Source: an uncultured Bacteroidia bacterium (GTDB lineage: Bacteria > Bacteroidota > Bacteroidia > Bacteroidales > F082). From it: a DNA stretch of 64,000 bases. Below, piece after piece: positions 17,407 through 25,352 of the stretch; position 1 is the stretch's first letter, and each line of letters opens with the position of its first letter. The position numbers and the translations under genes are program-made. The notes under the pieces are model-generated. The model did no database searches and had not been told where the DNA came from. It saw only the letters and a program-made list of their open reading frames with translations. The DNA lies in assembly GCA_902801625.1 (NCBI GenBank), contig CADCJI010000010.1, positions 1-64,000 of the forward strand. The letters are read 5' to 3'.

Positions 17407-17463
17407 TTGCCGATAACGGCAAAAATTGAGTGTTATTTACTTAAAACTTGCCGATATCGGCAA
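17407..17463 (+). promoter_or_regulatory. two palindromic operator candidates before the Fic gene
   Basis: TTGCCGATAACGGCAA (17407-17422) and the perfect palindrome TTGCCGATATCGGCAA (17448-17463) lie 25 bp apart. A third half-site, TTGCCGATA, is at 17499-17507, just before the start codon. The second operator overlaps the -33 region, so binding would block transcription. The HTH of the Fic protein itself is the natural candidate regulator (inference). Confidence 0.7.
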
Positions 17464-17478
17464 AAACTGCTATTTTTG
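17448..17478 (+). promoter_or_regulatory. promoter of the Fic gene
   Basis: TTG at 17448-17450 (inside an operator), 20 bp, then TATTTTTG at 17471-17478. Confidence 0.7.
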
Positions 17479-17508
17479 CAGCAGTTTTTTGAAAAAACTT
17501 GCCGATAG

Positions 17509-18390
17509 ATGGAATACATTTCAGTCAGTCAGTTTGCCGAAAAATACGGTATCAGCGAACGTACAGCTCGTAATTATTGCGCTACAGGAAAGATAGGAGG
17601 TGCTTTTCTGACAGGAAAAACATGGAACATTCCTGCCGATGCAGACTTGCCCCGACGAAGCAAAAGGAAAGTGTCGCCTTTGCTTGCAGCTTTGCGTGAA
17701 CAGAAGGAAATGCGAATGAAAGGAGGCATCTATCATCGCACCCAAATCGACCTGACCTACAACTCAAACCATATCGAAGGTAGCCGTTTGACCAAGGAGC
17801 AAACACGCCACATCTTCGAAACCAACACCTTGGGCATCACCTCGGAAAATACGCGCATCGACGATATTATGGAGACCGTCAACCACTTCCGTTGCATTGA
17901 TTATGTCATCGACCACGCCACCGACAAGATCACCGAAACGCATATCAAACAACTGCATCTGATACTGAAAACCAACACTTCCGACTGCCATAAGCCATGG
18001 TTTGCCGTTGGTGACTACAAACGTTTGGCCAATGCCGTAGGAGAAGAAGAAACCGCCCAACCCGAAGAAGTGCACAAAAAGATGAAGGTCCTGCTTGCCA
18101 CTTACCACGCCATTCAGAAAATCCAGTTTGACGATATTTTGGATTTCCACGTGCGGTTTGAGCGAATCCATCCCTTCCAAGACGGCAACGGCCGTGTCGG
18201 CCGCCTATTGATGTTTTGGCAATGTCTCCAATTGGGCATCGCGCCATTCATAATCACCGACGATTTGCGTCTGTTCTATTATCGTGGCATTCAAAATTGG
18301 GGCAAAGTCAACGGCTATCTGCGTGACACTTGCCTCACGGCACAGGACAACTTTAAAGGTGTACTAGATTATTACCGGATTAGATATTAA
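17509..18390 (+). CDS. Fic family protein, class II, with N-terminal HTH (293 aa)
   Basis: The product probably transfers AMP or another nucleotide to a protein target. Residues about 1-45 form an excisionase-like helix-turn-helix (VSQFAEKYGISERTARNYC). The inhibitory motif SNHIEG (Ser86 to Glu90-Gly) precedes the Fic core, which places it in the self-inhibited class with an N-terminal inhibitory helix. The active site HPFQDGNGRVGR (about 220) is complete. Palindromic operators overlap the promoter and the start codon, suggesting autoregulation through the HTH. No antitoxin gene stands beside it, as expected when inhibition is internal. Confidence 0.9.
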   Translation: MEYISVSQFAEKYGISERTARNYCATGKIGGAFLTGKTWNIPADADLPRRSKRKVSPLLAALREQKEMRMKGGIYHRTQIDLTYNSNHIEGSRLTKEQTRHIFETNTLGITSENTRIDDIMETVNHFRCIDYVIDHATDKITETHIKQLHLILKTNTSDCHKPWFAVGDYKRLANAVGEEETAQPEEVHKKMKVLLATYHAIQKIQFDDILDFHVRFERIHPFQDGNGRVGRLLMFWQCLQLGIAPFIITDDLRLFYYRGIQNWGKVNGYLRDTCLTAQDNFKGVLDYYRIRY

Positions 18391-18406
18391 AGGAGTAATA
18401 ACGAGG

Positions 18407-20245
18407 CTATCTTTTATTAAACACAAATCCCCTCCTCTCCCACTCTGGCATTTCCCGAGCAACGATAATGCTATAGAAACGCTCAAAAGTGTCATCGAAT
18501 TGTCCTACCTTTTCTGCATTCCATCCTCGCTCCGCCACGCCAAGTGCTTTGGGAAGCATCTGATAAGTGGCATCGTCAAAACTTCTTAATTGAGAAGACC
18601 ACAATTGCGCCTGCACGCCAATGATGTCGCCTTTGTAATCTTTGGGATTGAAGGCGAAGGTCTTGCGCTCATCGACATAGCCCGCCCACGACAGACCGAT
18701 TTCTTCAGGAGAATCGCTATAGGCCAAATCCAAATAAGTGTAGGCCGCCGGAGAGAGCACAACAGGGAAGCCTTCGACGCCCTCTGTGTTCCATACGTTG
18801 ATAAAATAAAGCGAGTTTTTGAGTCTCTCTTGTGTTTCAGGCTCCAACCCTTTGGCGATGTCTTCCCAACCTGCCAGGCGTATGCCGCGTGCTTCGGCGA
18901 GATCGAGCATACCCTTGATGAAGGTTTCCTTCATTTCGTGGCGGTCATGGCCCGACCACGCGCCATCGGGCACCTCGTCGCCACCGATATGGATGGCAGG
19001 AAGAGGAACGCCCGCTTCCTTATGCAAACGGATGACCTCGTCGAAAACAGCACCGTAAAACTTGTAAACACTCGGCAGATAGACGCTCAACACATTATCC
19101 GTGAAGTCCTGTGCCGACCAGTAACGCGAAGTGTCGGCAGGGTCCTGCAGGCGGAAACTGCTGTCGCCCGTGCGCCGCTCGTAGGCCTGCATCGCCTTGA
19201 TGGAAGCCCGAGAATGACCCGGCATGTCGAATTCGGGAATCACCCTGATGCGGCGATCCCAAGCATAGCGGAGAATCCGTTGGTATTCCTCGGCAGTATA
19301 AAAAGAGGTGTTGCCGATTTTTCCATTGGCGGATGGCTTTAACGCGCAGGTTTCCTGCAAATTCCAATCAGGCAGCGCATGGTGGGCCCCAAAATCGGTC
19401 AGTTCCGGAAAATCCTTGATTTCCAGACACCAAGATTCGTCATCGGCAATATGGAAATGCAGTGTATTGAGTTTCCACGAGGCCATCAGATCTATGATTT
19501 CGAGCACCTCGTCCACCGTGCGGAAGTCGCGCACCACATCGAGCATAAAGCCACGGTAAGCGTAATCAGGCCAGTCCTCGATGGTCATGGGCGGCAAGGG
19601 GCGCGGCAACTTGGAGAGGGTGATTTGGGCATAGAAAGCGCCATCCTCATCATTGGATTCTACCTTTGGCACTCCATCCTCCCCTATTTTGATGCGATAC
19701 CAACCAGCGGGATGTACAATTGGTGGTGTTTCTGTCTTGGGAGACGTTTCAGGAAACGTCTCTACAGTGGAATCCAAATATTTCACCTGCTTGACTTGAG
19801 GGATGATGTCGGCGGGCTGGACTTCGTATTGATTTGAGGGCCAATCCATCGAATCCTGTTTTTCAGGCAATTTCAAGAAATGGTATTCCACCTCCATCGG
19901 CAGGTCGGGTCTGCCCTGTTGCTGTAGGACGAAGGCCTCGGGCGCCCAGGAATGCCTTGGCAACGGGCGACCGTAATACTTTAAGGTCACCGTTCCGCTT
20001 TCAGGAATGTCGATGTACCATGAGGTTCCCTGATAATGGTTCATCGTGGGTCCCTCCACAGAGGTCTTGCCGTCGAAAAGCTCTTGGAACCACACGCGCG
20101 AGCCTTCGGGCACATCGTGTAGCACAAGGGTATGCAAAGCCCGACCATCGGGCTCTGCTGGGCCTTCAGTCCAATCAGCTGACGGCACACGACTGCATGC
20201 TGCTGCCAAAAGTAAAAATAATATGAACGAGGCGATTTTTCGCAT
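18407..20245 (-). CDS. beta-N-acetylhexosaminidase, GH20, lipoprotein (612 aa)
   Basis: The start at 20245 gives MRKIASFILFLLLAAACS with a lipobox (LAAAC), so the enzyme is probably a lipid-anchored periplasmic or surface glycosidase removing terminal GlcNAc/GalNAc from glycans. A GH20b-like N-terminal domain is followed by the (beta/alpha)8 barrel: YRGFMLDVVRDF, LNTLHFHIADDESW, IPEFDMPGHSRA and the catalytic HIGGDEVPDGAW (Asp-Glu at about 423-424). A REP-like palindrome (19741-19765) is inserted in frame in the linker, encoding roughly VETFPETS. The gene ends convergent with the Fic gene. Confidence 0.92.
   Translation of the reverse strand: MRKIASFILFLLLAAACSRVPSADWTEGPAEPDGRALHTLVLHDVPEGSRVWFQELFDGKTSVEGPTMNHYQGTSWYIDIPESGTVTLKYYGRPLPRHSWAPEAFVLQQQGRPDLPMEVEYHFLKLPEKQDSMDWPSNQYEVQPADIIPQVKQVKYLDSTVETFPETSPKTETPPIVHPAGWYRIKIGEDGVPKVESNDEDGAFYAQITLSKLPRPLPPMTIEDWPDYAYRGFMLDVVRDFRTVDEVLEIIDLMASWKLNTLHFHIADDESWCLEIKDFPELTDFGAHHALPDWNLQETCALKPSANGKIGNTSFYTAEEYQRILRYAWDRRIRVIPEFDMPGHSRASIKAMQAYERRTGDSSFRLQDPADTSRYWSAQDFTDNVLSVYLPSVYKFYGAVFDEVIRLHKEAGVPLPAIHIGGDEVPDGAWSGHDRHEMKETFIKGMLDLAEARGIRLAGWEDIAKGLEPETQERLKNSLYFINVWNTEGVEGFPVVLSPAAYTYLDLAYSDSPEEIGLSWAGYVDERKTFAFNPKDYKGDIIGVQAQLWSSQLRSFDDATYQMLPKALGVAERGWNAEKVGQFDDTFERFYSIIVAREMPEWERRGFVFNKR
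19741..19765. repeat. REP-like palindrome, copy 3, inside the GH20 gene
   Basis: GAGACGTTTC-AG-GAAACGTCTCTAC. The outer arms match the family, the core (TTTCAGGAAA) is unique. It keeps the reading frame. Confidence 0.8.
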
Positions 20246-20253
20246 AACATGTG

Positions 20254-21165
20254 TCAAGAAACCATTTTCTTAGCCACACGCGACGCCAAGCGAGCGTTGT
20301 TCAGCACCAGCTGGATATTCGAAGCGAGGCTGTCGCCACCCGTAAGGTCTTTGATTCGTGCCAATAAATAAGGCGTCGTCTCCTTGCCGTGGATGCCTAA
20401 CCTCTTGGCATCTGCCACGGCCTCGTCGATGGCGCCGTTGATACGGTCGGCATCCATGGAATACTCCTCGGGAATGGGGTTGGTGACCAACATGCCACCA
20501 CCGAGTCCCATCTCCTGCTTGGCGATGAAAGCTTTGGCGACCTCCTCAGGAGTGTCGAGGCGATAATCCACCTTGAAGCCACTCTTGCGGGTGTAGAAAG
20601 CAGGCAGTTCTTCCGTGCCATAGCCGATTACCGGTACGCCCTTGGTCTCGAGATACTCAAGAGTGAGTCCCAGGTCGAGAATCGACTTGGCACCGGCACA
20701 GATGACCATGACGGGAGTGCGAGCCAGCTCCTCCAGGTCGGCAGAGATGTCCATGGTGATCTCTGCACCACGGTGCACGCCGCCCACACCACCTGTGGCA
20801 AACACGCGGATGCCTGCCAAGGCAGCAATGATCATCGTCGTGGCCACCGTGGTGGCGCCATCTTGTCCTCGTGCCACAAGCACGGGCAGGTCACGGCGCG
20901 AGGCCTTGGTGACAGCGGTGCCTTTCTTGCCCAGATATTCAATCTCCGATGGGGTCAAGCCTGCCTTCAGGCGGCCTCCGATGACAGCGATGGTGGCAGG
21001 CACTGCCCCCTCGTCGCGGATGGTCTGCTCCACCCGCAACGCCGTCTCCACATTCTGGGGGTAAGGCATTCCGTGGGATATGATGGTCGATTCGAGAGCC
21101 ACGACGGGCTTCCCGTTTTGCAATGCTTCAGCCACTTCGGGCGAGAGGTCCAAATATTTGTTCAT
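20254..21165 (-). CDS. psuG: pseudouridine-5'-phosphate glycosidase (303 aa)
   Basis: Cytoplasmic enzyme that cleaves pseudouridine 5'-phosphate to uracil and ribose 5-phosphate. The sequence has VALESTIISHGMPYPQN at the N-terminus, ATIAVIGGRLKAGL, FATGGVGGVHRGAE and the lysine-bearing GAKSILDLGLTLEYLET segment of the family, at the usual length. It overlaps the upstream kinase gene by 4 bp, so the two are translationally coupled. Together they form the PsuK-PsuG route for recycling pseudouridine from RNA. Confidence 0.95.
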   Translation of the reverse strand: MNKYLDLSPEVAEALQNGKPVVALESTIISHGMPYPQNVETALRVEQTIRDEGAVPATIAVIGGRLKAGLTPSEIEYLGKKGTAVTKASRRDLPVLVARGQDGATTVATTMIIAALAGIRVFATGGVGGVHRGAEITMDISADLEELARTPVMVICAGAKSILDLGLTLEYLETKGVPVIGYGTEELPAFYTRKSGFKVDYRLDTPEEVAKAFIAKQEMGLGGGMLVTNPIPEEYSMDADRINGAIDEAVADAKRLGIHGKETTPYLLARIKDLTGGDSLASNIQLVLNNARLASRVAKKMVS

Positions 21166-22001
21166 AATTGTTGTTGATTTACGGTATCAGGACTTTCAAT
21201 GTTATGTTTTGCACAAAGCAGGCCGATGTGCGCGGCTTCTGCGATAGTAGCTTCGGGACCTGCATGAATAATGCCGGCCATAAGTGCGTCGCCAGCGCCA
21301 GTGGCATTCACCACATGGCAAGGCAGAGCAGGAAAATGTTGTTTGGTGTTGTCTTCAACAACCTCCAAACCATCCGCTCCGAGGCTGACAAATCTTCTAT
21401 CGACGCCTTGCAAGTCGGCAAGGATGGTGTTTTCGATCTGATTGCATTTCAGCGTGAAGAAACGCTTTTTGACGGACATCGCCATGGCCTCTTTGATTTT
21501 GGCGGCCTTGGCACCCGAAACGGCATCCACATAGAGGGGCTTGTCGGCATGGTCTATCAGATAGGCCAAAGTTTCCACGGGGATGTTGGCATCGGCAACG
21601 AAGGCATCGACATCGCCCAACTGTTCCAACTTTGAGGCCAACCATTCCGGGGAGATGCCCTCGGCGGCAGCCATATCCGCCACGCCACCGACCATCTCGC
21701 CGTCGCAGTCATTGATGCTCAAGAAACAAGAGCGTGCACCCGGGGCGGCATAATCGCAGAGGCTGATGTCGATGTGGGCTTTACGGCAAATCTCGGCAGT
21801 GAAACGACCGAAGTCATCGCCTCCGAACAAGGTCAGGAAGACGACCTCGTCGCCCAACAGCGCCAGGTTATGGGCTATGTTGCGCCCTACCCCACCCGCC
21901 GTCAGGCGCACCGTGCCAGGGTTGGAGTCGCCAGGCACGAAAGCACTGAAGCTCGTGGCGATAATGTCGGCATTCGCTCCGCCGATTACACAGATTCTCA
22001 T
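21162..22001 (-). CDS. psuK: PfkB-family kinase, probably pseudouridine kinase (279 aa)
   Basis: A ribokinase-fold sugar/nucleoside kinase. N-terminal CVIGGANADI, the GGVGRNIAHNLALLG substrate-binding segment and the C-terminal NATGAGDALMAG active-site motif are present. The start at 22001 follows a clear promoter, and the alternative upstream start would add a non-conserved stretch. Overlap with psuG makes pseudouridine the most likely substrate; sequence alone would only say PfkB family. Confidence 0.88.
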   Translation of the reverse strand: MRICVIGGANADIIATSFSAFVPGDSNPGTVRLTAGGVGRNIAHNLALLGDEVVFLTLFGGDDFGRFTAEICRKAHIDISLCDYAAPGARSCFLSINDCDGEMVGGVADMAAAEGISPEWLASKLEQLGDVDAFVADANIPVETLAYLIDHADKPLYVDAVSGAKAAKIKEAMAMSVKKRFFTLKCNQIENTILADLQGVDRRFVSLGADGLEVVEDNTKQHFPALPCHVVNATGAGDALMAGIIHAGPEATIAEAAHIGLLCAKHNIESPDTVNQQQL

Positions 22002-22022
22002 GGTCAAATGCTTTGTTTGGTG

Positions 22023-22053
22023 CAAAAATACGAAAAAGTATAGATTCCACAAA
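22023..22053 (-). promoter_or_regulatory. promoter of psuK-psuG
   Basis: On the minus strand TTTG (22053-22050), 19 bp, then TATTTTTG (22030-22023), 21 bp before the start codon. Confidence 0.78.
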
Positions 22054-22107
22054 TAATTGGGGATGACATATAAGTTTAATAACAACACGCATTTTTTGCA
22101 TGTCAAG

Positions 22108-22138
22108 AGTGGTAAGTGCAAAATTTGCACATACCACT
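22108..22138. repeat. 31-bp palindrome flanked by TGTCAAG direct repeats
   Basis: AGTGGTA-A-GTGCAAA and TTTGCAC-A-TACCACT pair around one base. TGTCAAG stands at 22101-22107 and again at 22142-22148, like a target-site duplication. A second small hairpin, TAACGTG/CACGTTA, follows at 22154-22176. Confidence 0.65.
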
Positions 22139-22195
22139 ATTTGTCAAGGAAAATAACGTGAGTATTATGCACGTTAATAGACAAATTTGAGTCTC

Positions 22196-22510
22196 ATGTC
22201 ACGGAACAACGAATTCTTTCATGCCTGCGAGGTCGATAATTGGTACATTTTTGAGCATACCGAATACGAATGGGATGACATCGTGAACGCCTTCATTGCG
22301 GGAGGCTTGTATGCCGACAAAAACCCCAGAATCCAATGGGTGAAACTCACCGAAGAAACGGTCAAGGAATTGTTTGACTATGCGAGATACTTAGTCTACC
22401 GAGCGGATTACGATGAGTACTATGTCCTTGACGGAACGACCATTAAGGAAACTATCAGCGAAGGGAAATACACCCATGCTAAGTTGGTTGAAGGACCAGG
22501 GATGGTTTGA
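22196..22510 (+). CDS. hypothetical protein (104 aa)
   Basis: The ATG at 22196 is chosen over the TTG at 22187. The product is a small soluble acidic protein (MSRNNEFFHACEVDNWYIFEH..., YARYLVYRADYDEYYVLDG) rich in Tyr, Asp and Glu. No domain is recognised. It opens the accessory region and lies just after two palindromes. No clear -7 box was found before it. Confidence 0.6.
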   Translation: MSRNNEFFHACEVDNWYIFEHTEYEWDDIVNAFIAGGLYADKNPRIQWVKLTEETVKELFDYARYLVYRADYDEYYVLDGTTIKETISEGKYTHAKLVEGPGMV

Positions 22511-22539
22511 GGATTTTTGATTTTTTAAAGTATTTTATT

Positions 22540-22583
22540 GCCTGTGCATTAATTTGGCACAGGCTCTATTTTTCTTTGCAGCG
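22540..22583 (+). repeat. cassette-boundary module, copy A (hairpin plus -7-like box)
   Basis: GCCTGTGC, 9-nt loop ATTAATTTG, GCACAGGC, then 6 bp and TTTCTTTGCAGCGG. The module recurs at 24610, 26434 and 27494 with the same hairpin-to-box spacing. The hairpin with its T-rich tail may terminate the previous gene, while TTTCTTTGC may serve as the -7 of the next one. Confidence 0.75.
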
Positions 22584-22638
22584 GAAAACGGTCGAATTGA
22601 CAAATATAACAAACTATAAACATCATTAAATCAAAAAT

Positions 22639-23310
22639 ATGGAAAACAACAGATATGCAAGCATCGGTAAAGGCTCAATTGTCGAAGAAGGCGTCTTCGT
22701 AAGATTTCCCGAGCTCGTTCCAGCTTCTTTGGACAATTATTGGAACAGCAAGAAGCATAAAAAGCTGTTGATAGTTGGAGAAAGCAACTACTTTGACGAT
22801 GATGTCGACAGCGTGTTTAAGGACCCAAAAGCGTGGTATTCAGGAGCAGACAAACAACATTTGATACCAGAAGGAAAGAAGAAAGATGTAAGCAACTACA
22901 AAGGGTATAAGACTTTTGATAGGTTGTGTAAATCCATGAATGAAGTGTTGAACGAAACACTTTGTGAGCACGTCTATGAGGAGGCCATGTTCTATAATTA
23001 TTTTCTGCGTCCGGCCACGGTGAGGAAAAACAATAAATCATTCAAAAAAGACTGCACCCAATTAGACCGTGATGTGGCTGGCAGCGCATTATGTGGAATT
23101 ATCGACCTTGACCGTCCTGATGTAGTTATATTTGTCAGTAAATATGCACACTTGGAATTTAGGAAGTACATGGAATCGAATGGATTGTCATATAATATCC
23201 CGATTGATTTCGTCAATCATCCTGCACATCCTGCCTCATGGCATCACAGAAATGGAAACGGGAAACAGAAGTTCGAAAGACTATTGAGGGAATACTGGAT
23301 GGTAAAATAA
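22639..23310 (+). CDS. uncharacterised protein with uracil-DNA-glycosylase-like features (223 aa)
   Basis: No family is recognised with certainty. The layout KKLLIVGESNYFDDD near residue 45, a hydrophobic VVIFVSKYAHLEF strand late in the chain, and NHPAHPASWHHRNGNGKQKF near the C-terminus resembles the motif order of the uracil-DNA-glycosylase superfamily (G-E-x-N early, a strand, then a histidine-containing HP motif). Classical catalytic residues are not clear, so enzymatic activity is unproven. It is the first gene of the cassette between modules A and B, with relatively AT-rich codon use. Confidence 0.5.
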   Translation: MENNRYASIGKGSIVEEGVFVRFPELVPASLDNYWNSKKHKKLLIVGESNYFDDDVDSVFKDPKAWYSGADKQHLIPEGKKKDVSNYKGYKTFDRLCKSMNEVLNETLCEHVYEEAMFYNYFLRPATVRKNNKSFKKDCTQLDRDVAGSALCGIIDLDRPDVVIFVSKYAHLEFRKYMESNGLSYNIPIDFVNHPAHPASWHHRNGNGKQKFERLLREYWMVK

Positions 23311-23350
23311 TCACATTTTTATCAACCCCTGTATGTTTCATAGAAATGTT

Positions 23351-23358
23351 TACCTTTG
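23351..23358 (+). promoter_or_regulatory. -7 box before the triple zinc-ribbon gene
   Basis: TACCTTTG followed by CTGC, 56 bp before the chosen start. No clear -33. Confidence 0.5.
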
Positions 23359-23414
23359 CTGCAAATATCATCTTGGCATTGTGCCTACAAGTGCAAAACC
23401 CGAACTGGCCGCCC

Positions 23415-23759
23415 ATGAAAAACTATCAATGCAAGAAATGTGGCATTCTGATTAAAACAGAGCGACAGCCCAATGCGTTCAATTGTCGGGTTGGAAACTA
23501 CCACGATTGGAACGACCTCGGCGAAGTCGGCTGCGAGAACTACCGATGCAAGAAATGCGGTCTTCTCGTCGAAAGCAAGAGCACCCCATCTTCTTTTGGA
23601 TGCACTGCTGGAGGCTACCACAATTGGCAAGATTTATGTCCGATAGGCACCGATGTCTATCAATGCAAGAAGTGTGGCATTCTGTTGTATGCCTCAAAGT
23701 CACCCAATGAATTTGACTGCCCTTCGGGAGGGTATCATCAATGGAATAAGATGAACTAA
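23415..23759 (+). CDS. protein of three tandem zinc-ribbon-like repeats (114 aa)
   Basis: Three repeats of about 35-40 residues follow the pattern CKKCGxL...PxxFxCxxGxYHxW. Each carries a CxxC pair plus a later Cys and His, which could bind one zinc ion. The ATG at 23415 begins exactly at the first repeat (MKNYQCKKCG), whereas upstream in-frame codons run back over the previous gene. No enzymatic domain is present, so a nucleic-acid or protein-binding role is the most one can infer. It lies between the two glycosylase-fold-like genes. Confidence 0.65.
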   Translation: MKNYQCKKCGILIKTERQPNAFNCRVGNYHDWNDLGEVGCENYRCKKCGLLVESKSTPSSFGCTAGGYHNWQDLCPIGTDVYQCKKCGILLYASKSPNEFDCPSGGYHQWNKMN

Positions 23760-23787
23760 ATGGGAATTAAACTCAAAAACATATACA

Positions 23788-24582
23788 ATGATGAACAGCA
23801 ATATCAATTATGAACTTGAGTTTCTCTTCGGCAGATGGTATGAACGAATGGAGAAAACGAATGGAGAAAAAACTTGCTTTACAAAAGACGGGATTTTGTA
23901 TAAAAACGAGTTGTCAGATGATGAAGTGTTAAAAAAATGGAATGATTCATCAAAACGAGTTATGTTTTTGCTGAAAGACCAGAATCAAGAAGGCAAAGAA
24001 AAATGGGATGAAGACATTCGCTATTGGCTCAAAGATGCCGAGTGGGACAAACTTAAAGCCAAAGAAACAAAAGAAAAGAACAGAAATCTTGACAACAAGT
24101 TTTTCAAAAATCTTGCCTATCTCTTTTGGGGGTTATCTAAAGCAACAGCAGATGATGACAATGCTTGGTGGTATAATGAGGTGACAATGCATATCGAAGA
24201 AGTCAAGGCGTTTTTCAACAGCCAACCTTTTGCATTGGTCGAGTGCAAAAAACAACCTGGAGGTGGTTACCTTGACAATAAAGTGCTAGTAGAACATCTA
24301 AACAATTATAAAGACTTATTGGAACGAGAAATTGAGATTATGAGACCCAATATGATAGTTTGCACAAATCATCATATATATGGTACAGTCCTTAATATGA
24401 ACCTATTTCCAAAAAAGGAAGTCGTCAGCGTAAAGGAACATCAACCAGTCAGTTTTCACATACCAACAGGAACTCTGATTTTCTGTTCTTATCATCCCAG
24501 CGACAGAAAAAGTCCAAATGAAATATATGAAGGCGTAATGGACCACTACAGAGCTTTCTTGAAAAGCATTTACAATCTTTAA
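23788..24582 (+). CDS. uncharacterised protein, second glycosylase-fold-like protein (264 aa)
   Basis: The protein starts 28 bp after the zinc-ribbon gene. Segments RVMFLLKDQNQEGKEKW, PNMIVCTNHHIYGTVL and LIFCSYHPSDRKSPNE occur in the order strand-loop, strand, strand-HP motif. This again resembles the uracil-DNA-glycosylase superfamily, where a histidine-proline motif follows the last core strand. The resemblance is distant and the usual early GExPG motif is missing. Lys- and Asn-rich composition and lower GC than the flanking housekeeping genes suggest transfer. Confidence 0.5.
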   Translation: MMNSNINYELEFLFGRWYERMEKTNGEKTCFTKDGILYKNELSDDEVLKKWNDSSKRVMFLLKDQNQEGKEKWDEDIRYWLKDAEWDKLKAKETKEKNRNLDNKFFKNLAYLFWGLSKATADDDNAWWYNEVTMHIEEVKAFFNSQPFALVECKKQPGGGYLDNKVLVEHLNNYKDLLEREIEIMRPNMIVCTNHHIYGTVLNMNLFPKKEVVSVKEHQPVSFHIPTGTLIFCSYHPSDRKSPNEIYEGVMDHYRAFLKSIYNL

Positions 24583-24609
24583 TTGCAGGAATTGATCAAT
24601 TTTTCCTAA

Positions 24610-24653
24610 GCCTGTGCTTCAATTCGGCACAGGCTTTCTTTTTCTTTGCAGCG
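24610..24653 (+). repeat. cassette-boundary module, copy B
   Basis: GCCTGTGC, 8-nt loop, GCACAGGC, 6 bp, TTTCTTTGCAGCG. The stem is perfect. It sits 27 bp after the previous stop and 17 bp before the next start. Confidence 0.75.
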
Positions 24654-24670
24654 TTAAATCGTAACGCATT

Positions 24671-25339
24671 ATGACCATACAAGAAATTTACAACTCACAG
24701 CCCGTCAGGAAGGTGGAATACATGATTCTCGACTGTCAGCGGCAGAGCGAAAAAGGCATGTGGGGCATGGAAACAGGAAGAGTAGCCATCCAAAACCTTT
24801 TGAGCATCAGGAAAACCATCTTGAACGAAATGTTCGTGATGGACGACAATTATTTGCAACTGCTCAAGGACTTCAACGAGGCCATGAAGCAACAGATGAT
24901 AGAGATGCGTAGACGCACAATAGCACTTTATGAGTCGGTGGCCAAAGCAGAATTGCCAGGAACCATCGAAGTGGAGGGCAAATGCCATTTCGGCTACGAC
25001 TATCCTCCTTTGCATCCCATCCAAGACGAACGCGCCCAACGGATGTGGGACATACTAAATGGAACAATCGATAACTTTATTCCTTTGTACCATAACGGAT
25101 TCGGACAATTCCGAATTGACACCTATCATTCCTCTGTCCCAACAATTGAATCCGAACATCAAATGCTATATTTGAGTGAAGAAACGGACAATTGGAACGA
25201 GGGTTTAGACGGAAAACTGACAAAAGACATGCATCTTATATTCGCATTCCACGACCTTTTCGAGCACATGGAATTCGCCATTTTCGACCTCCTTTGGGTG
25301 CGCGACTTTAATATTGAACTGAATGTTGAAATCTCATAA
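24671..25339 (+). CDS. uncharacterised protein, first gene of the FtsZ-like operon (222 aa)
   Basis: A soluble protein with a helical N-terminal half (IRKTILNEMFVMDDNYLQLLKDF..., AMKQQMIEMRRRTIALYES) and a mixed C-terminal half ending in LIFAFHDLFEHMEFAIFDLL-type aromatic sequence. No signal peptide, membrane segment or known domain was recognised. It lies directly behind module B and 13 bp before the FtsZ-like gene, so the three genes to 26446 form one operon. A role as partner or regulator of the FtsZ-like protein is inferred only from this. Confidence 0.6.
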   Translation: MTIQEIYNSQPVRKVEYMILDCQRQSEKGMWGMETGRVAIQNLLSIRKTILNEMFVMDDNYLQLLKDFNEAMKQQMIEMRRRTIALYESVAKAELPGTIEVEGKCHFGYDYPPLHPIQDERAQRMWDILNGTIDNFIPLYHNGFGQFRIDTYHSSVPTIESEHQMLYLSEETDNWNEGLDGKLTKDMHLIFAFHDLFEHMEFAIFDLLWVRDFNIELNVEIS

Positions 25340-25352
25340 CAATACAACGACT

